Of a stretch of DNA of 64,000 nt, positions 24,976 through 36,269 are shown in pieces. The DNA lies in assembly GCA_928212115.1 (NCBI GenBank), contig CAKMRJ010001112.1, positions 406,121,290-406,185,289 on the forward strand. The letters run 5' to 3'. Under the pieces are notes generated by a model. That model saw only the letters and a program-made list of their open reading frames with translations. It searched no databases and was not told where the DNA came from. The DNA comes from Lactuca virosa (lineage: Eukaryota > Streptophyta > Magnoliopsida > Asterales > Asteraceae). The position numbers and the translations under genes are program-made. Each line of letters starts with the position of its first letter. The first letter of the stretch is position 1.

Positions 24976-26348
24976 AACACGATGGAACCCACTACTTCAT
25001 GAATAGAATCTGGGTTCCCAAAATTGGGGGATTCAGAAAGAAAGTCATGCACGAAGCCCACAAGACGCGATATTCTATTCATCCGGGGTCAGATAAAATG
25101 TATTTGGATATCAAGCAGTAATATTGGTGGCCTAATATGAAGGCAGAGATAGCTACTTTCGTGGGCAAGTGTCTTACTTGGGCCAAGGTGAAAGTAGAAT
25201 ACCAAAAGCCCTCGGGACTATTGCAAAAACCAGTGATACCCGAGTGGAAATGGGAAAGGATTAATATGGACTTCGTGACCAAATTGCCAAAGACAGCAGA
25301 CAGATTGGATGCTATCTGGGTAATTGTCGATAGATTAACAAAATCCGCTCATTTCCTGCCAATAAAAGAGTCCTACAAGATGGAAAAACTGACCCGAATC
25401 TACCTTAAGGAGGTTGTGAAACTCCATGGAGTGCCAGTATCGATTATCTCGGATCGAGATAGCAGATTCACTTCAAGGTTCTGGCAATCTCTTCAGAAGG
25501 CAATGGGAACACAGCTAGATATGAGCACCTCCTACCACCCACAGACCGATGGTCAGAGTGAGCGTACCATCCAGACACTCGATGATATGCTCCGAGCTTG
25601 CGTGATTGACTTCGGCAAATCATGGGATGCCCACTTGCCTCTGATCGAATTCTCTTATAACAACAGTTATCACACGAGCATCAAGGTTGCTCCTTTCGAG
25701 GCTCTCTATGGTCGTAAATGTAGATCGCCCCTATGCTGGGCCGAGGTGGGTGACACTCAACTAGCAAAAGGGAAATCGCCAGCCAGTGCTCTTACAGGAC
25801 CCGAAATCATCCGTGAGACGACCGAAAGGATAGTCCAAATCAAAGCTCGACTTCAAGCATCGCGAGACCGACATGAAAGCTATGCTGACAAGCGGCGAAA
25901 GCCATTAGAATTTCAATTCGGGGATCGCGTGTTGTTAAAGGTATCTCCTTGGAAAGGAATGATTCGCTTTGGGAAACGAGGAAAATTGAACCCACAGTAC
26001 ATTGGACCGTTCGAGATTCTTGCCCGAATTGGTCCAGTGACTTACAAGCTGCAACTACCTGTCGAACTCAGCAACGTACACCCAGTGTTCCACGTCTCGA
26101 ATCTGAAAAAGTGTCTATCAGATGAAACCCTTGTCGTCCCTTTGGAAGAGATTGAAATAAACGAGAATCTCATGTTCGTCGAAGAACCAGTCGAGATTAT
26201 GGATAGGGAGGTGAAGCGTACAAAGCAAAGTCGCATCCCGATTATGAAGGTTCCATGGAGCGCTAAACGTGGACCGGAATTCACGTGGGAACGCGAAGAC
26301 CAGATGAAGCAGAAGTACCCTCACTTATTTTTCCCTTCACAAACCTAG
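24975..26348 (+). pseudogene. Gypsy integrase, plus strand, 5'-truncated
   Basis: Starting at about 24975 the text matches the RNase H-integrase linker of the minus-strand element at 28180, so everything upstream of this point is missing. A TAA near 25119 interrupts the zinc-binding region, in which one of the HHCC cysteines is Trp. From 25137 a 403-codon frame runs through the integrase core (D in the I-N-M-D-F block, D in the ISDRDSRF block, E in the GQSERTIQ block). It continues through the C-terminal domain (FGDRVLLKVSPWKG, YIGPFEIL) and the HPVFHVS.LKKC region, then a chromo-like tail ending in FTWEREDQM..KYP. Apart from the truncation this is a well-preserved integrase. Confidence 0.9.
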
Positions 26349-26382
26349 TCTTCAAAGGAATTTCGGGACAAAATTCCCTCTA

Positions 26383-26394
26383 ATGGGGGGATGA
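26383..26394 (+). other. Polypurine tract of the plus-strand Gypsy
   Basis: ATGGGGGGATGA immediately before the LTR start TGTCACAACTGG. Confidence 0.85.
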
Positions 26395-27299
26395 TGTCAC
26401 AACTGGCATTTTAGCTAGGAAATATTATTCCTGTGTAACCATTCAACTATTGTAAAACATATACTCTAAGTAAATCTCACTCAATGCTCATTTAGATTCA
26501 CCATTCATGTTCATCAAAGAGTCTGAAGCCCTAAGATCCATGGTTTAAGTCCATATTAGACCAGGATTTCCTTATTGGGCCTAATGGGCCAATAAGCATC
26601 CAAATCAACCATTTTGGGCTTGGAAACCCTATTTGGATTCTAATTGGACCCACTTCCATAAAACTTAGCATTTTGGGCCATTTTGGGTCCAAAATAAATT
26701 AGTTTACCCTTAATGGGCCTTACTGGGCCATTACTAACCCAATTAACCTTAGTGAGCCATAAACCCATCCTTTTATTCTATTTGGGCCGTGAATGCTTCC
26801 AAGGGCCCAATGGGCCGAAAATTTTTATGTTTAGGTTCCAAAGATCCTAACTAAAGTTAATGGGCTCAAACTATTCCATCCCTACCCTTCTTGGCCCAAA
26901 CTCTTGGCCCAACACCATTTAATAAAAAAAAAGAAATGAAATGAAGGGGGGGTTGACTTTGGAGGTGCCACCTCCATAATACACACCATGTATCAAGGCA
27001 TGGTTTCTCATGTTCCCATGCTAGTCACCTCACCACTCTCTCTCCCCTCTCTTTTTCTACTCTCGGCCGAGAGCCAAAACACACACACACACACACACTC
27101 AAAAATCCTCTCCAAACATCTCTAAAATCATCCTCTTCTTTCATCAAAGATTTCAAGGTTTTGTTTGTGCTTCAAGAGTAATCTTCAAGGTTTCAACTTC
27201 TTGGTAAGTGTTTATTATATATATAAACACATATTATCCATCTTAATGCTAAAAATCTTTTCTTACATGTTCTAACTTATATATAAACATATATTATCC
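26395..27299 (+). repeat. 3' LTR of the plus-strand Gypsy, first segment
   Basis: Begins TGTCACAACTGGCATTT right after the polypurine tract. It is an inverted homologue of 35250-36187 (the same GGGCCTAATGGGCC and TGACTTTGGAGGTGCCACCT text in opposite orientation). It stops at 27299 where the minus-strand Gypsy integrase begins. The terminal part of a plus-oriented LTR resumes at 36188-36269 and 39054-39480, so I read these as one interrupted LTR. The middle is missing and the join is an inference. Confidence 0.65.
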
Positions 27300-27963
27300 A
27301 TCGAGCTCTGATTTGAACTATCTTCTCTGTCGTTTCGCGTATGATTTCTGGCCCTGTTAAAGCACTGTTCGGAGCTTGCCCTTTTGCTAGCTGAGTATCA
27401 CCCACCTCAGCCCAGCACAGCGGTGATCTACATTTACGACCGTATAACGCTTCGAAGGGAGCAACCTTGATGCTCGTGTGATAACTGTTGTTGTAGGAGA
27501 ATTCAATCAAAGGCAAGTGGGTGTCCCAAGACTTGTCGAAGTAGATCATACAGGCTCTAAGCATGTCCTCAAGTGTTTGAATGGTTCGCTCACTTTGACT
27601 ATCCTTCTGTGGGTGGTAAGCAGTGCTCATGTCGAGTTGTGTTCCCATAGCCTTTTGAAGTGATTGCCAAAAACGTGAAGTGAATCTACTATCTCGATCT
27701 GATATGATAGATATTGGCACTCAATGGAGTCTCACGATCTCCTTGATGTAGGTTCTGGTCAATTTCTCCATCTTGTAAGATTCCTTTATTGGCAGGAAAT
27801 GGGCGGATTTAGTCAATCTATCGACGATTACCCATATAGCATCCAGCCCGTCCGCTGTCTTGGGTAATTTAGTCACGAAATCCAGGGTAATCCTTTCCCA
27901 TTTCCACTCGGGTATCTCAGGCTGTTGTAATAGTCCCGAGGGCTTTTGATATTCTACCTTCAC
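27300..27963 (-). pseudogene. Gypsy integrase core, truncated
   Basis: Minus-strand frames 27963-27721 and 27720-27277 are one frame with a TGA at 27721-27723. All three catalytic positions are visible (D in the LDFVTKLP block, D in ISDRDSRF, E in QSERTIQ). Homology to the family stops at 27300, and the last few codons of the open frame are foreign AT-rich sequence. It is nearly identical in protein to 25200-25860 on the opposite strand. Confidence 0.9.
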
Positions 27964-28790
27964 TTTAGCGCAAGTGAGGCACTTGCGAACGTAAGTGGCA
28001 ATTTATGCCTTCATGTTAGGCCACCAATAATATTGCTTGATATCCAGGTACATTTTATCTGAACCCGGATGGATGGAGTATCGTGTCTTGTGAGCCTCAT
28101 TCATGACTACCTCTCTGAATCCCCCAAGTTTAGGGACCCAAATTCGGTTCATGAAGTAATAGGCTCCATCCCCCTTGACTTCCAAGTTCTTTTCCATTCC
28201 TCGCAATGCTTCACTCATTATGTTTTCTGACTTCATCGCATCCAACTGGGATTCTTGGATTTGGGACGATAAATGTGATTGAATGGTTATCGAGAGAGTT
28301 TTCACACGACGATTCGAGTATTCTTTCCGGCTCAAGGCATCAGCTACCACGTTAGCCTTGCCTGGGTGGCACTTGATTTCACACTCATAATCGTTTAGCA
28401 GCTCAACCCATCTTCGCTGCATCATGTTTAACTCCTTTTGATTCAATATGTGTTGGAGGCTTTTGTGGTCAGTGAAAATGGTGCACCTTGTACCGTAGAG
28501 GTAGTGCCTCCAAATTTTCAAAGCAAAGACCACAGCTCCTAATTCGAGATCATGGGTGGTATAATTCACCTCATGTGTCTTTAGTTGTCGAGATGCATAA
28601 GCTATCACCTTCCCACGCTGCATAAGTACACAGCCTAAACCCTGATTCGAAGCATCGCAGTAAACTACGAAGTCCTCGGTTCCCTCTGGTAATGATAGTA
28701 CTGGAGCACTACAGAGAGCTCGTTTCAGAGTTTGGAAGGCAACCTCCTGCTTTTCTGTCCATTTCGAATGGTACGCCCTTTTGTGTAAGC
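27964..28790 (-). pseudogene. Gypsy RNase H and integrase zinc domain
   Basis: A long frame 28623-28003 carries the RNase H core: the VIAYASRQL block, the D-L-E-L block with the catalytic Glu, FTDHKSLQ with the catalytic Asp, and the VVADALSRK end. It then covers the linker and the start of the integrase zinc domain (TRYSIHPGSDKMY ... QYYWWPNMK). A stop just upstream, at the V-L-M.. start near 28624, separates it from the first RNase H aspartate, which lies near 28660 in the sequence still readable as F-C-D-A-S. Confidence 0.85.
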
Positions 28791-29540
28791 ATGGTAAGAG
28801 GCTTGGCTGTTCTGGAGAAGTTCTAGATGAATCTTCTGTGATAGCCTGCGAGTCCCAGAAATTGGCGAATTTCTATGGGTGTCGTTGGGACGGCCCATCC
28901 TTCAATGGCTTTAACCTTGGAAGGGTCCACATGTATCCCTTCTTGGCTGACAACATGCCCTAAAAAGTTTACGCTACGGAGCCAGAACCCACACTTAGAG
29001 AGTTTTGCGTACAACTTTTTGGCTCGCAGGGTTTCCAAGATTTGTCAGAGATGTCGTCTATGTTCCTCTTCGCTTCGAGAATATACTAGGATATCGTCGA
29101 TGAAAACGATTACAAAGTTGTCAAGGAATGGTCGGCAAACTCGATTCATCAGGTCCATAAATGCAGCAGGGGCGTTCGTTAGACCGAAGGGCATTACAAC
29201 AAATTCATAATGTCCATAGCGAGTTCGGAAAGCGGTCTTGGGGATATCCTCCTCCCGGACCTTGAGTTGATGATAGCCGGATCGCAGATCTATCTTAGAG
29301 AAGTAATTTGCTCCTTGAAGCTGGTCGAATAGATCGTTGATTCGTGGAAGTGGGTAGCGATTCTTGATAGTGATTTTATTCAGCTCTCTATAATCGATAC
29401 ACATCCTAAAGGATTCGTCCTTCTTTTTAACAAAAAGGATCAGAGCTCCCCATGGTGAGAAGCTAGGTCGGATGAATCCTTTGCTCAAGAGTTCGCTGAG
29501 TTGGCTCGACAGTTCTTGCATCTCCGCAGGAGCCAACCTA
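28791..29540 (-). pseudogene. Gypsy reverse transcriptase
   Basis: The frame 29536-29045 covers the RT fingers and palm: SPWGALILFVKKKD, RMCIDYRELNK, YPLPRINDLFDQLQGA, the FSKIDLRSGYHQL block with the first catalytic Asp, MPFGLTNAPAAF, and the catalytic F-I-D-D box at about 29079-29105. A stop at about 29043 is followed in the same frame by 29038-28823, with CGFWL..V.FLGHVVS and the EIRQFLGLAGYHRRFI thumb. Only this one stop and a later frame break disturb it. Confidence 0.92.
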
Positions 29541-30198
29541 TAGGGCGATTTGGCGATGGGTGTAGCTCCTGGAACAAGGTCAATTCGGAACTCGACTTGT
29601 CTTTCTGGGGGTATCCCCGGAAGATCTTTAGGAAGATGTATGGGAAGTCGCTAGCCACTGGGATGTTTCGAATATTAATCTCTTCCTTAGATTTATCCAC
29701 AATGTGTGCCAGAAACGCAAAGGCTCTCCTTTGTAGACACTTCTATGCCTTAATACATGAGATAAGACGGAGGTTCGCACTGGGTTTGTCCCCGTATATA
29801 ATTAGGGTTTCGCGGTTAGGGAGATGAAGGCGAAAGACCTTCTCGCAACACATAATTTCAGCATGATGGGGGCTTAACCAATCCATGCCGATAATCACAT
29901 CAAAACTCCTAATAGTTACAGGCATCAAGTTTATTTGGAATGCGTGGTGATTTAAGGTTAGGGTACATCCTACGTAGATTTCCCCAGTTGATTCTGTTTT
30001 CCCATTAGCCATTTCCACCGTAAAGGTTTCATTGAGCTTGTGGGGTTGTTGTTTTAGCAAATGTTTGAATTTATTACTAACAAAGCTCTGCTCTGCCCCG
30101 GTATCAAATAGGATGCATGCATATGTGTTGTTTAGGAGAAACGTACCAGTGACAACAACGGGATCCTGAACTGCTTCCCCTTGACCCATGGTCAGCAC
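29541..30198 (-). pseudogene. Gypsy aspartic protease region
   Basis: The frame 30198-29743 contains the active site L-F-D-T-G-A at about residues 30-35, intact, and the family's DVIIGMDWL block at about residues 103-111. A frame break near 29740 leads into the linker to RT (29700-29485), where the text shifts frame again. The protease would cut the polyprotein. Confidence 0.88.
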
Positions 30199-31488
30199 TC
30201 TCCCTGCTCCTCCATTCCCTTGGTTGTTGACATTGGGGCAATATCGACGGAAATGCCCAGTCCTTCCACATCCATAAGAGGTGTGGCTAGCCCCAACGTT
30301 GTTGCCGTTGTTGTTGTTGGTGTTGTTGTTGTTGTTGCGGTTGTTGTTGTTGTTTCCCTGTTGCTGGTTCTAGGGAGGATAGGTCCTACAGTATCTTTCC
30401 ATATGACCCTTTCAGTTGCAACTGGTACAATGCATCTCCCTGCATCCACCATTGTGATGGAAATTGCACTTGTTGCACTTTGGGAGATTTCCGGAATACT
30501 GCTTAGGGGCACTTGGGGTGGATGAGGCTGGAGCACGCGGGGTGAAGGGAACTTGGGTGATTGCAGCATGAACCGGTACTGTCTGTTGTTTCTTTGACGA
30601 CTCTGAGCCTTGTCGTCCCTTCCTCTTGTTATTCTTTCCCTTCTTGTTGTCACTCTCCTTCTTGCTTTCAGTTTCTCCTGCTTTCTCACCCTTCTTGTTG
30701 TTATGGTCGTATAACCTTTTGGCTAACCTCTTGGCGCTGTTAAAGGTTTCGGGATTTGCAGCTATCACGTTTCCTTGAATTGGGGAGGTTAATCCCTAGA
30801 TGAATCGTTCGATCTTCTTTCCCTCCGAAGTAATCATCCCAGGGCACAACAGAGATAGATCACTAAACCTTGATATGTAAGCATCGATGTCGGAGTTTCG
30901 GACTGTGAGGTTCCATAACTCTTGCTCTATTTTCTGAATCTCGCCACGCGGGCAGTATTCAGCCATTAGCATTTCCTTTAATTCCATCCATGGCATGGCA
31001 TTAGCCATCGGAAGAGTCATAGCCTCCACATGTCCATTCCACCAGGTGAGAGCTTGATCAATAAATGTACACGCTGCAAACTTCACCTTGACTTCTTCAC
31101 AGCATCCGCAAATCTCGAACACCGATTCCACCTTTTCAATCCACCTCTTCAGGGTTATAACTCCCCCTGTGCCATTAAAGGTTCGTGGTTTGGCGTTGGT
31201 GAAATCTTTGTAAGAGCATGCCTTGGTAGGTCCTTGGTTCATCCCGTTGTTTGAACTTCCAGGCCCCTGTCCATTGCCTCCACCATTGTTCCCATTGTGG
31301 ATCTGCGCCAGTGCTGCTGTGACTGCAGCAGATACAGCTTCCTGAAATGCAAATGAGTTGATTTCTGGTGGCGGTGGTGGTTGATTGTTTTCGCGAGTGG
31401 GTCTTTGAGGCATCTTACTGTCATGGAACAGAAAGACGTTGAGTATGCATCGTGTTAAAGTTGGGAATTTCGTGAACCGATTGTGCAT
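30199..31488 (-). pseudogene. Gypsy gag with poly-Asn linker and CCHC knuckles
   Basis: Begins at the ATG near 31488 or the one near 31413 (MPQRPTRENNQ). It contains the capsid core (RTFNGTGGV..L.RWIEK.E..F block; the A..WW block; the Y.PRGE.QK.E.E..NL block; the RF..L..L.PGM block). A TAG at 30796-30798 interrupts it, then the same frame continues to 30412 with a lysine-rich stretch. The knuckle C-T-S-C-N has a stop inside it. A GTT-repeat tract (about 30300-30355) encodes a run of asparagines. A second knuckle (Y-G-C-G-R-T-G-H, near 30265) precedes the protease. Confidence 0.87.
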
Positions 31489-31744
31489 CTAAGTGGTTCC
31501 ACAGATTTACACTAAATATGAAGAATATACAACACATAGCAGATAACAACATCACGATAAAACACATAATATTTTTCACTAATAATATCCCTACTTTGAT
31601 ACATGAAAATTTGCCCGAAAGGGCATACATAAGGGTACAAAGTTCGGCAGCATAACGACTCTATGAGTAGTGTAATCACTTAAACATGGAGTCGGTAATA
31701 CATAGCACGGTAAGCATAAGTGAATATAGTACTAGTAGGGGGGT

Positions 31745-32389
31745 CTACTGATCCGGAGTGCGCTGAGATGTGTCGGGTGGTGGGGCTGATGACGTGGATG
31801 CGCCCTGAAGACGCGCCACATGTCGTTCTGTGGCTCGTAGTCGGTCTTCCCAAATTGCTTGACGTAAGTGAAAGTTACGGATTACTTCCTGAGTTTCTCG
31901 TTCCGCTCTTGCCACTGCGGCTCGCATCTGGTTCAGTTGCTCGGCTGTGTCCTGGGCTAGGTCGTCAGTGTTCTGTAACCGCCTCACCATGAAAGGAAGT
32001 GATCGGTCAGCCGGTCCTCCATTCCTCAAGTCATAGAACTCACGAGCCATGCCAAACGGGGGTCGCTGTCCCTGTTGTCTGCTCCATCTCCAAATGTCGA
32101 TTCCCCAGGGAGGGGTAGGGCCGTTAGGGCCCATTCGGTGAGCTGGCACCCTCACTAGGTATGGGGGGTTGATGACTACAGACTCGGTGTCCGAATCATC
32201 ATCGTTGTCGTCACCAGACTCTTCTTCTTCAATGTCTGCCACAGGTTCTGCAGGTCCCTCTTCGATTTCCTCTTCCGGTTCCTCTTCTTTCATGGGGTCC
32301 TCTTCAGGTTCCTCGTCGGATTCCTCTAGCCATCCGTTATTCCCCTGATTGGGGAAATACGGATCTCCAGGAAGATGGAAACCAGCCAT
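31745..32389 (-). CDS. Accessory acidic/coiled-coil ORF ahead of Gypsy gag
   Basis: A 214-residue open frame between the primer-binding site and gag, separate from gag. The N-terminus is MAGFHLPGDPYF followed by a very acidic stretch (about residues 20-75, mostly Glu and Asp). A central part is rich in Pro, Gly, Trp and Arg (about 80-140), and an alpha-helical, probably coiled-coil segment (about 143-195, heptad-like, rich in Gln, Arg, Ala and Glu) precedes a Ser/Pro-rich tail. It has no gag, protease, RT or integrase motif. I believe similar proteins are annotated as hypothetical in related plants, but cannot name a domain. The open frame is intact although gag and pol beside it carry stops. 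Function unknown; an RNA- or chromatin-binding structural protein is only a guess. Confidence 0.6.
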   Translation of the reverse strand: MAGFHLPGDPYFPNQGNNGWLEESDEEPEEDPMKEEEPEEEIEEGPAEPVADIEEEESGDDNDDDSDTESVVINPPYLVRVPAHRMGPNGPTPPWGIDIWRWSRQQGQRPPFGMAREFYDLRNGGPADRSLPFMVRRLQNTDDLAQDTAEQLNQMRAAVARAERETQEVIRNFHLRQAIWEDRLRATERHVARLQGASTSSAPPPDTSQRTPDQ

Positions 32390-32803
32390 ACTGTCTGCAA
32401 GGGGAGGGGGTATATGATTAAACCGTTATTATTCCTAAGACATTTTAGTTGTTATTGTAATTGGTTTGATGCTCTCCTCTTGGTTAACAAAAGGGGTATG
32501 TCTTAGGTTTACTGACCATCGCGATCGCTCCAAGGCATGTGATAGTTGTATTCTGAAGGAAATGTAGTTGATCAGGCTACATTCATCCCTAATACAACTG
32601 TGAACAGTCCTGGCTTAACCGAGATGTCAGGATTTTTCCCAATGTCTTATTTGAATTGTTATTATGTTTATTTTTCTAAGTCTCACAAGTAAGAGTGTTT
32701 ATTATTATATTTTATTTTTTTTGTTCCGAGTTATTTAGTCCCTCTTTGGGTTTATAGTTGCATATCAATGTGTGGTTAGATATGCCATTTCACTATAAAC
32801 AGA
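32390..32803 (-). other. Gypsy leader between primer-binding site and accessory ORF
   Basis: About 400 bp, no frame of note. Confidence 0.5.
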
Positions 32804-32815
32804 GCTCTGATACCA
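32804..32815 (-). other. Primer-binding site (initiator Met tRNA type)
   Basis: The minus strand reads TGGTATCAGAGC, three bases after the end of the 5' LTR. This fixes the LTR boundary and the element's orientation. Confidence 0.93.
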
Positions 32816-32818
32816 ACC

Positions 32819-34202
32819 TGTCACACCCCCGAACCAGACGGCGGAAACGTCCGAGGGCTCGTGTGACTTAAATTGAAATATCATCACAATGAATATACAT
32901 GAAACATAACATAAACATCACCATGCATTAATACATTACAACCGTCATTGTTCACATCAAGTATATTGTTTACATTACATAATCCGAAACACAATTTATT
33001 TATCGATTGACATCACACAAAAGACGCTCAGAAACACGCTTGATAATTTTTCATTCTAACGGTTACCTGAGAACACAAGTTATTTTGAAAACGGTCAACA
33101 TATATAATGTTGATGAGTTCATAAGCAGGTTTGATGTGAAAATGTTTTGTATCGTTTGTACAACCCAGAAAATCCGATATTTTCTGAAACGAAAACTGTT
33201 TACAAAAAAAAGATGTGATGATCCCATAAGTGTATATGTTTGTGATTTCAAAACATGTAAAAATGAATGTTCATCATAATTGTTCTTTGTATTGTAGTTG
33301 TTGTATGTAAAAGTGAATAATGTCGTTCCCCGGAAAACCCGATGTTTTCCAATTCAAATAGTATGATAATATTGTATTATTGTATGAATCACTTTGCATC
33401 TTCACAGTGTATGAATGTGATTTCTCATGAATGATGATATGGTAATGGATCTCTATGTGAGTCGTTATAACCATGCATAATAATGACTATTTCGCCTGTC
33501 TTGGCATTTTACCAAATGCCGGTTTTGAATTAAGATTTTGTCACCCTAGACTGGCCAAGTCTAACTGTAGCGAACAGCTCAGGTGTGGGGGAGTCACCCC
33601 CGTATAGATCTATACACAAACTCTCGCTCTCCCTCCAGGAGACTCTGATTATAACTACAGGCTACGACCGATACTCGTTGGTGCCAACCGATAATTCTCA
33701 CTAAATCCCAATTATTACCCCATGAATTTGAATAACATTGATTACTTCCCGTTTGATGTTTACGTGAATATGAAGTAAGCCTAACAGACAAGAAAGAGGA
33801 CGACGGATGCCCACTAACTTTGTATGTTATTACAGGCTGTTGAGTATGCTACGGACACGTTATAGCTCATCGAGCATATGATAAGTTATTTGGACCGTCT
33901 TAGCAATGCAAATGGGCCACTAAGGCCCAATAGCATGTAAAAGCTATTAAGGGTCCATTAGGCATGTATTTGGGTCACCGGAAGCCCAATAAACATGTGT
34001 CGATTTTATTGGGCCCAATAATCATGAAATTGGGTCACAAAGGCCCAATAAGCATGATAGAGAATGTTGGGCCCAATCATTGTATCGTTTAGCTGTTTAT
34101 CGATGTAAGTTTGTAGTATAAGAGTTGTTGTGTACCAAATGTTTACTTACCACGTTAAAATGTTGGACGATTGATTTATAACGACACTTTGGTTGTACAT
34201 AC

Positions 34203-34276
<74 letters not shown>

Positions 34277-36187
34277 TTTTAAAACCACACGTTATAGATT
34301 TAATATCCTTGACCCAAATGTTTAAACATTATCATATTTGTCCCAAAATATTGATTAGACCATTTCAGCCCCTTTTGAACATAAAGTTACAATTTCAGCA
34401 TTTTCTTGGTAAAAATGACATTTTTAGTCCTTTTTGGTGAAAATTTACATTTTTGGTCCTTAAATCATTTTTCTTGACATTTTCGGCCCAAACATAGTTT
34501 ATTTTACAATTTCAGCCCCAAAATACAATTTTTGATACTTTCAGCCCTTATTTGTAAAAAAAATTACACTTTTGGCCCAAATTCCGTAAATTTTACAATT
34601 TTGGCCCAAAATCCGAAAAGTTTGCATTTTTAGTCCAAATTTGCACTAAAATCGTTTTCAGCCCCTGAAATAGTTTATTTATGTTTTTGACCCATATTTT
34701 GATGAATTTACAACTTTAGTCCTCAAAAATCTCTATTTTTCACAACTTTGGGCCCAAAAACCGTGAGGCCCAAATCTTAAGCCCAATAATCATAAATTTA
34801 TGTTTTTAGCCCCTTGAGAAGTATTATTTCCATAAAATCAGATTTTTATATAAACAAATACCATTTTGTCCTTGTAAAACCGAAAAAAACATCATCTTGT
34901 AACCAATCTTTGTTATTTTGCAAAAATGACACATATAGGAATGTTTGGCTTTGTTTTTCACTTCTTAAACATAAAAACTCTTGGATATTTGAAGTATGTT
35001 GTTTATTAGGTTATTTGTTTATGTATCTTTCACACTTTAGCCATAGATTTCGAGATATAGCAATAATATCATGTTTTCACAACATAACCAAAGAAATCAC
35101 ATATAACAAGCATACACATATAGATCAACACATAACACTTGTATTCTCCCCCCAAAAACAAGTAAAAACCAAAAACAAGGGGGTATGAAACTCACCTTTG
35201 CTTTGATGTTTCGGTTTTGAAGAGAAATGAAGAAGATTTTTGGTCCTAGCAAGCCTCCTTGAGTTGATTTCGAACTTAAGAAGCTTCTAAGGTGTTCATG
35301 GAGTAACGCTTTGTAAGAAAGAGTTCTAGATGTTGAAATGAAAGAAGATGTTTGTGTATGCTAGAACTTACCAAAGATTGACAACACTTGAAGAAGATCC
35401 TTGAATCCAAGCTAATTTTTTAGATTTCTTTGAAGGAAGGAAGAGGATGATATTTGAGAGAAATGGAGAGAATTTGTGTGGTGTGTGTGTGTTTGGTGGT
35501 TCTCGGCCGAGAAGAAGAAGAGACGGGAGAGAGAGAGAAGTGAAGTGACTATTATGGATGCATGTTGGTCCATGCATGGATACATGGTGTGTAAAATGGA
35601 GGTGGCACCTCCCAAAGTCAACCCTCCCCATTTACTTTTTTTTTCTACTTGGGCCGAAATTTTGGGCTAGGAGGAAGGAAATGAATTAATTTGGCCCACT
35701 TCTTATCTTGGTTCGAAATTATGAGGTCCATTAAGAAGTTTTCGGCCCATTGGGCACTTAGGGTGGTTCACGGCCCAATTTGCATAAAAGAATGGATTCA
35801 TGGCCCATTAGAGTTAATTAGATTTGTTATGGCCCAACAAGGCCCATTAAAGATAAACTAATTCATTTTAGATCCATTATGGCCCAAAATGTTAAGTTTC
35901 ATGAAAGGGGGTCCAATTAGAGCCCATTTAAGAGTTCTAAGCCCAAAATAGTCAAATTGGAAGCTTATTGGTCCATTAGGCCCAATAAGGAAATCCTAGT
36001 CCATATTGGACTTAACCCGGGATTTTTAGGGTTTCCAATCTTTTGTTGACTATTTGAAGTGTTTGTATAGAATGTTTCATGGAATTTTGTTGTCATTGGA
36101 TAAACATCATGCATGCTTTCAAGCTTTAGTTACAAATGTTATCCTTGTTAAAGTTTACAAAAGCATTAGAATTTCCTGGTTGTGACA
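32819..36187 (-). repeat. Long 5' LTR of the minus-strand Gypsy
   Basis: 3369 bp. On the minus strand it begins TGTCACAACCAGG and ends GGTTCGGGGGTGTGACA. It contains a large AT microsatellite (34207-34274), a series of GGCCCAATA words (33900-34080), and many TTTTGGCCC/TTTAGTCC phrases (34300-34800). Confidence 0.88.
34207..34274. repeat. AT microsatellite
   Basis: About 34 AT dinucleotides inside the LTR. The Tyr-Ile open frames on both strands here are artefacts. Confidence 0.95.
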
Positions 36188-36269
36188 GTGTACAATCGTA
36201 GCTTGTAGTTATAATCAGAGTCTCCTGGAGGGAGAGCGAGAGTTTGTGTATAGATCTATACGGGGTGAC
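36188..36269 (+). repeat. Plus-oriented LTR segment
   Basis: Inverted copy of about 33590-33680 in the neighbouring LTR (shared GAGTCTCCTGGAGGGAGAGC and ATAGATCTATACGGGG). It continues at 39054 after the inserted solo LTR, and probably belongs to the plus-strand Gypsy whose LTR starts at 26395. Confidence 0.75.

Larger units (their letters stand above)
27300..36187 (-). mobile_element. Ty3/Gypsy element, minus strand, 3'-truncated
   Basis: Order on the minus strand: 5' LTR (36187-32819), primer-binding site, an accessory acidic ORF, gag, protease, RT, RNase H, integrase. Integrase is cut at 27300, about two thirds of the way through, so its end, the polypurine tract and the 3' LTR are absent. 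A few in-frame stops are present. It lies tail-to-tail against the plus-strand element of the same family. Confidence 0.85.

Noticed and set aside
7678..30200. Integrated plant pararetrovirus
   Set aside because: The elements have LTRs, primer sites and integrase, and no movement-protein-like region; the domain orders are those of ordinary Copia and Gypsy retrotransposons.
30192..30689. Thr-rich minus-strand frame of 165 codons
   Set aside because: It is an alternative frame of the Gypsy gag poly-Asn region; the Thr run comes from the same GTT repeat.
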